The position numbers and the translations under genes were made by a program. Below are positions 34,020-40,989 of a stretch of DNA of 40,989 bases, piece after piece (position 1 is the first letter of the stretch; each line of letters starts with the position of its first letter). Source of the DNA: Burkholderiales bacterium (GTDB lineage: Bacteria; Pseudomonadota; Gammaproteobacteria; Burkholderiales; Burkholderiaceae_C); contig JACRBA010000111.1 of assembly GCA_016213265.1 (NCBI GenBank), positions 1-40,989 of the forward strand, read 5' to 3'. Under the pieces are notes generated by a model that worked only from the letters and a program-made list of their open reading frames with translations, ran no database searches and was not told where the DNA came from.

Positions 34020-34690
34020 GGGGTCTCGAAGAGTCGGAGGATGCGCCAGCCCCGCTCGGCCGCGATGGCCTCGAGCGCGGGGGTGGGGTTGGTCGCCACG
34101 GGCGTGGCCACGCGCTCCAGCAGGGGCAGGTCGTTGGTGGAGTCGCTGTAGAAGAGCACGTCGTCGAAATCGGCCCAGGCCCGCTGCAGCGAGCGCAGCC
34201 AGGCCTCCACCCGCGTGACCTTGCCTTCGCGGAAAGTGGGCACGCCGCGCGCGCGCCCGGTGGCACGGCCCTGGCCATCGCGCTCGAGCTCGACGGCCAG
34301 CAGGTGCGGCACGCCAAAGGCGCGGGCGATGGGCGCGGTGACGAACTCGTTGGTGGCGGTGACGATGGCCACCAGGTCGCCCGCGTCGAGGTGGGCAGCC
34401 ACCAGGGCGCGCGCGGACGGCCGCAGCTGCGGCTCGATCACCTCGCGCAGGAAGCGCTCGCGCGCTGCCTCGGCCTCGGCCGGCGGGCGATCGCGCCACG
34501 CCGAGGTGGCGAAGTCCAGGTACTCGGCCAGGTCGAGCGTGCCGGCTTGGTACTGGGCGTAGAAGTGGTCGTTGCGGTCGCGCCAGGCCTGGCCGTCCAC
34601 CCAGCCGATGCGCACCATGAACTCGCCGAAGGCGTGGTCGGAATCGGTGGGCAGCAGGGTGCCGTCGAGGTCGAAGAGGGCGAGTTTCAC
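34016..34690 (-). CDS. HAD-IB family phosphatase (SerB-like)
   Basis: This 224-residue HAD-IB hydrolase starts with GTG at 34690 and motif [17 protein letters not shown]. Motif II threonine lies in [14 protein letters not shown], the motif III lysine in [12 protein letters not shown], and motif IV in [13 protein letters not shown]. The family includes phosphoserine phosphatase and PgpC-like phosphatases; similar genes next to pcnB are common in betaproteobacteria. It lies 11 bases after hda and overlaps pcnB by four bases. Confidence 0.9.
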   Translation of the reverse strand: MKLALFDLDGTLLPTDSDHAFGEFMVRIGWVDGQAWRDRNDHFYAQYQAGTLDLAEYLDFATSAWRDRPPAEAEAARERFLREVIEPQLRPSARALVAAHLDAGDLVAIVTATNEFVTAPIARAFGVPHLLAVELERDGQGRATGRARGVPTFREGKVTRVEAWLRSLQRAWADFDDVLFYSDSTNDLPLLERVATPVATNPTPALEAIAAERGWRILRLFETP

Positions 34691-34701
34691 GGGCGTGGCG
34701 G

Positions 34702-35379
34702 TCAGGGGGAGGCGGGCTCGCCCTCGGCGAGCATCTTCTTGAGCAGCGGCACGGTCACCGGCCGGCCCTCGGCGAGCGCGTAGCGGTCCAGCCGGTCCAG
34801 CAGCGACATGAGCGAGCCGAGGTCCCGGCTGAAGCGGGTCATCAGGTGGTCCATCAGCTCGTCCGAGAGGAAGATGCCGCGGCGGTCCCCCTCGCGGCGC
34901 AGCGCGGCACGAGTGCCCGGCTCGCCCAGCGGGTGGATGGCGTGCACCTGGCCCCAGCCCAGACGCGTGCGCAGGTCGTCGCGCACGCCCAGGTCCACCG
35001 GCGGCAGGCGGCCGGCCGCCGCCATCTGGGCGCCGTGGGTGGCCGCCTCGACGAACAGGGCGAAGGCGGCATGCTGCCGGTCGGCATCCAGCCGGTCGGC
35101 GTCGTCGATGACCACCAGCCACCAGCCTTCGTCGTAATGCCAGGGCAGCGGCGTGCGGGCATCGAACCAGCCCACACGCGCACCCTCGGCCCGCAGCTGG
35201 CGCGCCAGCGCGGCCAGCAGGTGGCTCTTGCCAGCGCCCGGCGGGCCCCACAGGTACACGGGGGCCGACGGGATGGGCAGGCGCCGCAGTGCATCCACCG
35301 CGGCCAGGTTGTCGCCCACGACGAAGGTGTCGAAGCCGGGCTCGGTCTCGACGCCGATGGGCAGGGGCAGCTGCTTCAT
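34702..35379 (-). CDS. hda: DnaA regulatory inactivator Hda
   Basis: Hda, bound to the DNA polymerase sliding clamp, makes DnaA hydrolyse its ATP and so prevents re-initiation. The 225-residue AAA+ protein has the clamp-binding QLPLPI at residues 3-8, Walker A GPPGAGKSH (45-53), Walker B VVIDDADRL (about 89-97), and a C-terminal lid with FSRDLGSLMSLLDRLDRYAL. It starts at the ATG at 35379, overlapping the perM stop (ATGA). The clamp motif plus AAA+ domain without a DNA-binding domain distinguishes it from DnaA. Confidence 0.95.
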   Translation of the reverse strand: MKQLPLPIGVETEPGFDTFVVGDNLAAVDALRRLPIPSAPVYLWGPPGAGKSHLLAALARQLRAEGARVGWFDARTPLPWHYDEGWWLVVIDDADRLDADRQHAAFALFVEAATHGAQMAAAGRLPPVDLGVRDDLRTRLGWGQVHAIHPLGEPGTRAALRREGDRRGIFLSDELMDHLMTRFSRDLGSLMSLLDRLDRYALAEGRPVTVPLLKKMLAEGEPASP

Positions 35380-36437
35380 GGGCGGTACAGGCTGCTGCCC
35401 AGGTAGGCGGCCGTGATGCGGCGCCCGGCCACCAGCGCCACGGCGGACAGCGGCAGCGCCACAAGCACGCCCACGAAGCCGAACAGGTGGCCGAAGGCGA
35501 GCAGCGCGAAGATCACGGCCAGCGGCGGCAGGCCGATGCGCTCGCCCACCAGCCGGGGCGTGAGCCAGAAGCTCTCGATGACCTGGCCGACGCCGTAGAC
35601 GACGGCCACCGCGATCAGGCCGTACCAGCCCGTGAACTGCAGCAGCCCCGCCAGCAGCGCCAGCAGCAGGCCCAGGCCGAAACCCAGGTAGGGGATGAAC
35701 ACGGCCAGGCCGGTGAACACGCCCACCGGCAGCGCCAGCTCGAAGCCCGCCAGCGCCAGCGCGACGGTGTAGTACGCGGCCAGGGCCAGCATCACCAGTG
35801 CCTGGCCGCGCAGGTACTGGCCCAGCACGACATCACATTCGTCCAGGAAGCGGTCGACCGCCGGCCGGTGGCGGGGCGGCACCAGCGACAGGCTGCGCTC
35901 GACCAGGCGGGGCCAGTCCAGCAGCAGGTAGAACAGCACCGCCGGCACCAGCACCGCATTGCCCAGCAGCGACAGCAGCACGCTGCCGCCGATGCGCGCC
36001 GAGCTCAAGGCGGCGGCGATCCAGTCTTCCAGGTTGCCGTCCAGTGCCTGGCGCGCCATGGCCTTGATGCCATCGACGTCCAGCGAGACCTGCACGCCGA
36101 ACTGCGCCAGCCAAGGGGCCAGCGCCCGGTCGAGCCGCTCGGCCAGCAGGGGCACCTGCGCCTTGAGCAGCGGCACCTCCTTGGCCAGCACCGGCACGAT
36201 CAGCAGCGCCACGGCCAGCAGGCCCAGCACCACGGCCACCACGACGACGGTGACCGCCAGCACGCGTGGCACGCGCCGCGCCACCATGCGCTCGACCGCC
36301 GGGTGCAACGCATAGGCCAGGCTGGCGCCCAGCACAAAGGGCATCAGCACCGGCGCGAGCGCCCACAGCGCGCCGAAGGCGACGGCAGCAATGGCCAGCC
36401 AACTGGCGGTCTGGCGCTGGGCGGGGGTGAGGGTCAT
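35376..36437 (-). CDS. AI-2E family transporter (PerM-like)
   Basis: This 353-residue protein has about eight membrane helices and the family pattern: N-terminal pair (TASWLAIAAVAFGALWALAP, VLMPFVLGASLAYALHP), a large cytoplasmic or periplasmic helical region, then LAVFIPYLGFGLGLLLALLA and FLVGERIGLPPLAVI-like sequence (RLVGERIGLPPLAVIFALLA). Some relatives export the AI-2 signal, others are sodium/proton exchangers; the substrate here is unknown. It is first in the six-gene run that includes hda and pcnB. Confidence 0.92.
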   Translation of the reverse strand: MTLTPAQRQTASWLAIAAVAFGALWALAPVLMPFVLGASLAYALHPAVERMVARRVPRVLAVTVVVVAVVLGLLAVALLIVPVLAKEVPLLKAQVPLLAERLDRALAPWLAQFGVQVSLDVDGIKAMARQALDGNLEDWIAAALSSARIGGSVLLSLLGNAVLVPAVLFYLLLDWPRLVERSLSLVPPRHRPAVDRFLDECDVVLGQYLRGQALVMLALAAYYTVALALAGFELALPVGVFTGLAVFIPYLGFGLGLLLALLAGLLQFTGWYGLIAVAVVYGVGQVIESFWLTPRLVGERIGLPPLAVIFALLAFGHLFGFVGVLVALPLSAVALVAGRRITAAYLGSSLYRP

Positions 36438-36534
36438 GGTGGACAGTCAGGCGGCGGCGCTCCGGCCACCGGACGCGACCGGGGCGCGACGCAGGGCGCG
36501 TCCGGCCCGTGCGCCGGTGCCGCGGGGCGCGCGG

Positions 36535-36540
36535 ATTTTA
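36535..36540 (-). promoter_or_regulatory. Possible -10 box for perM-hda-HAD-pcnB-folK
   Basis: TAAAAT (context CACTAAAATCCG) on the minus strand in the 122-base gap after the SirB1-family gene. No -35 match. Leader of about 90 bases. Confidence 0.4.
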
Positions 36541-36559
36541 GTGGCCGGTCGCCCGGCGC

Positions 36560-37429
36560 TCAGTGCAGTGACGGCCGGGGCCGATGGCGCAGCCCGGCCA
36601 GACGGGCCTCGATCGCAGGCGCGTCCGCGGCCTCGGGGCACTGCGCCAGGTACACGGCCAGGTCGGCGGCAGCGGCATCCGGGCGACCCAGCTCCGCGAG
36701 CGTCAGGCCCCGGTCGCGCCGCTCCTGCCAAGCCTGCGGCAGCAGGCACACCAGGCGGTCCTGCACGGCCAGCAGGCGCGGCAGGTCCGCCGCCTGATGG
36801 TGCACCACCACCAGGTTGCGCAGCATGCGCGCGATGATCTCCCGCGGCTCGGCCGCCTGCAGGAACAGGCCCAGCGGCATCTCGAAATCGCCCACCAGGC
36901 CCTGGCGGCGGCGCAGCGGCTCCAGGCGTTCCTCGAGCTCCTCGCGCGAGAGCGACCGGCCGTTGAACGGGTCCATGATCGCCTCGCCCTGGGGCAGCCG
37001 CAGCTTCACGAGGAAGTGGCCGGGAAACGAGACGCCCCGTGCCGTGAGGCCCGCATGCCCCGCCAGCTCGATGTACAGCAGCGCCAGCGAAATGGGGATG
37101 CCGCGGCGCGTGGCCAGCACCCGGTGCAGGTAGCTGTTGTCGGCGTCGTGGTAGTCGTTCACGTTGCCGGCGAAGCCGAGCTCGTGGAAGAAGAAGCGGT
37201 TCAGCGCACGCAGCCGCTGCAGGGCCCCGGCGTCCGCCGGCAGCCGCGCCGCCAGGCGTGCGCCCAGCGCATCGATCTGCTCGAGCACGGCCTCCGGGTC
37301 CAGCGCGGGGTCGGCATCCTGGCCGAGCGACACCGCCGCCTCGACCAGCGCGAAGCCCTCGTCCTCGGCCACCAGCGTGCCGAAGTACTCCAGCGGGCTG
37401 GGTGGGTCCAGGCGCAGCGGCAGGCTCAT
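36560..37429 (-). CDS. SirB1-family transglutaminase-like/TPR protein
   Basis: This 289-residue protein has the SirB1 N-terminal transglutaminase-like core: NRFFFHELGFAGNVNDYH, LHRVLATRRGIPISLALLYI and VSFPGHFLVKLRLP. The C-terminal third is helical with TPR-like repeats (LTLAELGRPDAAAADLAVYL). The catalytic cysteine of true transglutaminases is not obvious, so it may be a binding module. Related proteins are widespread and uncharacterised. The ATG at 37429 (MSLPLRLDPPSP) is supported by a TACACT box ending six bases upstream. Confidence 0.87.
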   Translation of the reverse strand: MSLPLRLDPPSPLEYFGTLVAEDEGFALVEAAVSLGQDADPALDPEAVLEQIDALGARLAARLPADAGALQRLRALNRFFFHELGFAGNVNDYHDADNSYLHRVLATRRGIPISLALLYIELAGHAGLTARGVSFPGHFLVKLRLPQGEAIMDPFNGRSLSREELEERLEPLRRRQGLVGDFEMPLGLFLQAAEPREIIARMLRNLVVVHHQAADLPRLLAVQDRLVCLLPQAWQERRDRGLTLAELGRPDAAAADLAVYLAQCPEAADAPAIEARLAGLRHRPRPSLH

Positions 37430-37435
37430 GCGGGC

Positions 37436-37441
37436 AGTGTA
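37436..37441 (-). promoter_or_regulatory. TACACT box six bases before the SirB1-family gene (leaderless-type promoter)
   Basis: CTACACT-GCCCGC-ATG on the minus strand, in the 33-base gap after murJ. Almost identical to the hisI arrangement. No ribosome-binding site. Confidence 0.5.
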
Positions 37442-37462
37442 GGCCGATCCACCGGCGCCCGA

Positions 37463-39019
<1,557 letters not shown>

Positions 39020-39106
39020 GCGGGACGGGCGGCGAGCCGAGGTCGGCGGCGGTGCGAGGGGCGGCAAACGCCCCCGAGGGGTGTGCCCACGGGCAGCGGG
39101 CGCCGG

Positions 39107-39112
39107 ATTGTA
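39107..39112 (-). promoter_or_regulatory. Possible -10 box for murJ
   Basis: TACAAT (context GACTACAATCCGG) on the minus strand, 88 bases before murJ. The -35 region is GC-rich. It lies back to back with the rpsT promoter in a 189-base gap. Confidence 0.45.
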
Positions 39113-39142
39113 GTCAGCGCGTGGCAGGGGCGGGGGCCTTCC

Positions 39143-39172
39143 TTGCCTGGCTGGCTGGCGGGATGCTATACT
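39143..39172 (+). promoter_or_regulatory. Promoter of rpsT
   Basis: TTGCCT (39143-39148), an 18-base spacer and TATACT (39167-39172), with a TG one base before the -10 (TGCTATACT, extended -10). It gives a leader of about 30 bases before rpsT. Confidence 0.65.
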
Positions 39173-39208
39173 CGACGGTCTTTCCCACCGGAAACCCAAC
39201 TTACACCC

Positions 39209-39505
39209 ATGGCCACCTCCTCCAAAGCCAAGAAGCGCACCGTGCGCCTGGCCTCGGGCCGCAAGCGCGCCCGCCAAGACGTCCACCTGAACGCCGCCAA
39301 TTCGTCGCTGCGTTCGAAGTTCCGCACCTCCATCAAGAACGTGCTCAAGGCCGTGGCCGCTGGCGACAAGGCCCAGGCTGCCGAAGCGTTCAAGAGCGCC
39401 CAGAGCGTGATCGACTCGATCGCCGACAAGGGCATCTTCCACAAGAACAAGGCCGCTCGCCACAAGAGCCGCCTGTCTGCCAAGGTCAAGGCGCTGGCTG
39501 CCTGA
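39209..39505 (+). CDS. rpsT: 30S ribosomal protein S20
   Basis: S20 is a primary binder of 16S rRNA. The 98-residue protein is lysine/arginine-rich with [35 protein letters not shown] and the C-terminal [20 protein letters not shown]. It is about ten residues longer than E. coli S20, as in other betaproteobacteria. The ATG at 39209 follows the promoter by a short leader without a strong ribosome-binding site. An intrinsic terminator follows. Confidence 0.98.
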   Translation: MATSSKAKKRTVRLASGRKRARQDVHLNAANSSLRSKFRTSIKNVLKAVAAGDKAQAAEAFKSAQSVIDSIADKGIFHKNKAARHKSRLSAKVKALAA

Positions 39506-39527
39506 ACCTGTTTCCGGTGGGATGCCG

Positions 39528-39553
39528 AAGGGCCCGCAGTGCGGGCCCTTTTT
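39528..39553 (+). terminator. Intrinsic terminator of rpsT
   Basis: AAGGGCCCGC-AGT-GCGGGCCCTT-TTT: a perfect 10-bp stem, 3-base loop and T-run, 22 bases past the rpsT stop codon. Confidence 0.9.
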
Positions 39554-39575
39554 CATTGGTGGACGGCCCCGGCCG

Positions 39576-39899
39576 TCAGCCCGGCGGCGGGTCTTCCAGC
39601 AGGCAGGCCTCGGCCACCTGCAGCCCGTTGTCGCGGGCGAAGTTCATGACGAAGTCCCAGGCCATGGGCTCGATGTCCTTCAGCGCCTCGTTCACGATCA
39701 CGCACTTCACGCCATTGATCACGCGGGGCACGCAATAGGGCGAGTAGCCGATGTGCGCGCCAGGGCCGCCCACGGCGCCACCGGGCCGGAAGGACGACAT
39801 CGCGCCGGCCAGACGCTCCGCCCAGTCGCTGGGGCGGAAGGTGCGGCCTTCCAGGGTGACCCCCTGGATGAACACTTGGCGAGGCTTGTGGACGGACAT
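39576..39899 (-). CDS. DUF3579 protein of unknown function
   Basis: This 107-residue protein matches the DUF3579 family, small conserved proteins of betaproteobacteria without a known role. Sequence landmarks are FIQGVTLEGRTFRPSDWAER, IGYSPYCVPRVINGVKCVIV and EPMAWDFVMNFARDNGLQV. The ATG at 39899 (MSVHKPRQVF) was chosen because the sequence beyond it no longer resembles coding sequence. It diverges from argD and ends against the rpsT terminator. A 16-bp palindrome (39562-39577) covers its stop codon. Confidence 0.88.
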   Translation of the reverse strand: MSVHKPRQVFIQGVTLEGRTFRPSDWAERLAGAMSSFRPGGAVGGPGAHIGYSPYCVPRVINGVKCVIVNEALKDIEPMAWDFVMNFARDNGLQVAEACLLEDPPPG

Positions 39900-40062
39900 C
39901 GGGCGCAACGCGGGGCGGAGCCTGCGTTGTAAGGCATTTGGCTGGCAGGTCACTGACGCCCCCGTTGGGCCACGGGGGTGGGTGCACCGGCAGGCGAAGC
40001 AGCTATTGTGCCCTGCTCTGCTGCGCCGCAGCATCGGCCGCACCCGTACAGGCCACGCTGCG

Positions 40063-40068
40063 TAGAAT
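40063..40068 (+). promoter_or_regulatory. Possible -10 box for argD
   Basis: TAGAAT (context GCGTAGAATCGG) on the plus strand, about 80 bases before argD in the 250-base divergent gap with DUF3579. The -35 is not recognisable; the rest of the gap holds no gene that can be seen. Confidence 0.35.
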
Positions 40069-40149
40069 CGGCGCCCCTTCCCGCCCGGCCGCCCGCGCGC
40101 TGCCGAGACCCGCCTGCCCCCTCTACGGAACGCCCGGAAAGCCCTGCCC

Positions 40150-40989
40150 ATGACCGCCTCCATGTCGCACGTGATGAACACCTACGGCCGCCTGCCCGTC
40201 GCCCTGTCGCACGGCGAGGGCTGCCGCGTGTGGGACACCGCGGGCAAGCGATACCTCGACGGGCTGGGCGGCATCGCCGTGAACACGCTCGGCCATGCGC
40301 ACCCCAAGCTGGTGCCCGCCCTGCAGGCGCAGATCGCGCGCATGATCCACTGCTCCAACTACTACGAGAGCCCCTTGCAGGAGCAGCTGGCTGCGCACCT
40401 GTGCGCGCTGTCGGGGCTGTCGGCCGCCTTCTTCTGCAACTCCGGCCTGGAGGCCAACGAGGCCGCGCTGAAGATCGCGCGCAAGTACGGCCACGACCGG
40501 GGCATTGCACGGCCGGAGGTGATCGTGTTCGAGAAGGCCTTCCATGGCCGCTCCATCGCCACGCTGTCGGCCACCGGCAACCCCAAGGTGCAGGCCGGCT
40601 TCGAGCCGCTGGTCGAAGGCTTCGTGCGCGTGCCCCTGAACGACATCGACGCGGTGCGCCAGGTGGCCGCGGCGAACCCGAACGTGGTGGCCGTCTTCCT
40701 GGAGACCATCCAGGGCGAGGGTGGCATCCACGCCGCGCGCACCGACTACCTGCGTGCCGTGCGCGCCCTGTGCGACGAGCGCGGCTGGCTGCTCATGCTC
40801 GACGAGGTGCAATGCGGCATCGGCCGCACCGGCAAGTGGTTCGCCCACCAGTGGGCCGGCATCGTGCCCGACGTGATGCCACTGGCCAAGGGCCTGGGCT
40901 CCGGCGTGCCGGTGGGCGCGGTGGTGGTGGGCGACCGGGCGAAGGACGTGCTGGGCCCCGGCAACCACGGGACCACCTTCGGCGGCAAC
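40150..40989 (+). CDS. argD: Acetylornithine aminotransferase (N-terminal 280 residues; runs off the window)
   Basis: ArgD moves an amino group onto N-acetylglutamate semialdehyde in arginine synthesis and often also serves lysine synthesis. The class III aminotransferase sequence begins with MNTYGRLPVALSHGEG, then YLDGLGGIAVNTLGHAHP, NSGLEANEAALKIARKYG, FHGRSIATLSATGN, and the cofactor region LMLDEVQCGIGRTGKW, with the cofactor lysine in PLAKGLGSGVP near residue 258. It is open at the window end; about 120 residues are missing. Other class III transaminases are possible, but the DUF3579 neighbour is typical for argD. Confidence 0.9.
   Translation, partial: MTASMSHVMNTYGRLPVALSHGEGCRVWDTAGKRYLDGLGGIAVNTLGHAHPKLVPALQAQIARMIHCSNYYESPLQEQLAAHLCALSGLSAAFFCNSGLEANEAALKIARKYGHDRGIARPEVIVFEKAFHGRSIATLSATGNPKVQAGFEPLVEGFVRVPLNDIDAVRQVAAANPNVVAVFLETIQGEGGIHAARTDYLRAVRALCDERGWLLMLDEVQCGIGRTGKWFAHQWAGIVPDVMPLAKGLGSGVPVGAVVVGDRAKDVLGPGNHGTTFGGN

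Noticed and set aside
31834..34317. A long frame on the minus strand that joins folK sequence to an arginine/alanine-rich stretch through pcnB
   Set aside because: The upstream part is a frame-shifted reading of pcnB. folK has its own ATG and normal length, so no fusion is indicated.
39562..39577. GACGGCC-CC-GGCCGTC at the DUF3579 stop codon as an operator or terminator
   Set aside because: A two-base centre cannot form a good hairpin, there is no T-run, and GC-rich palindromes of this size occur by chance here.

Overview
This window is a gene-dense piece of chromosome, roughly 70% G+C by eye, with about 50 protein genes, one tRNA and no gap over 300 bases. The gene content and order (M23 peptidase-secA, dciA, sspA-sspB, petABC, tatABC-HIT-hisE-hisI, rpsP-rimM-trmD-rplS, pcnB-folK, murJ, rpsT, DUF3579-argD) point to a betaproteobacterium of the order Burkholderiales. 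The genus cannot be fixed from the sequence alone. The proteins are housekeeping, and no mobile element, prophage, CRISPR array, toxin-antitoxin pair or biosynthetic cluster was found.

Region 1 (1-7100, mostly minus strand): start of secA, an M23 peptidase and the divergent helicase loader gene dciA; tRNA-Thr(TGT); the ClpXP adaptor sspB with sspA; then the cytochrome bc1 complex (Rieske, cytochrome b, cytochrome c1), which ends in a good intrinsic terminator. Region 2 (7100-15310): mscL, a PdxA-family dehydrogenase, a Nif3-like protein, a membrane-anchored HtrA-type protease, the Tat translocase, a HIT hydrolase, a DUF4870 membrane protein, hisE and hisI, a MutT-type Nudix hydrolase and a DUF815 ATPase. 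Tat next to a cofactor-bearing respiratory complex fits its role in exporting folded proteins.

Region 3 (15350-26160): a secreted 5'-nucleotidase, a PdeM-like phosphoesterase, slmA, a HAD nucleotidase, a DMT transporter, argB, a CusF-like copper protein, oligoribonuclease, a Ste24-type protease, rsgA, a CobD/CbiB-like membrane protein without cobalamin neighbours, and a CoA pyrophosphatase. Region 4 (26180-31370): rplS-trmD-rimM-rpsP, a GNAT acetyltransferase, a small membrane protein, and the phosphate transporter pit with its DUF47 partner. Region 5 (31475-40989): a tightly overlapped operon perM-hda-HAD-pcnB-folK-DUF486, then a SirB1-family protein, murJ, rpsT, DUF3579 and the start of argD. 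argB and argD mark the arginine pathway at two places.

The observations most worth following are in expression signals and protein variants. Four genes (hisI, the DUF815 ATPase, the Ste24 protease and the SirB1 gene) share a CTACACT box ending only 6-7 bases before the ATG with no Shine-Dalgarno sequence, the pattern expected of leaderless mRNAs. Other points are a hairpin-rich secA leader, an inverted repeat against the mscL promoter, a 7-4-7 Pho-box-like repeat upstream of the phosphate operon, alternative hairpins in the rplS leader, a PVWY variant of the cytochrome b Qo motif, a PdxA homologue with mixed features, and orphan PdeM and CobD-like genes. No new multi-gene system is evident.
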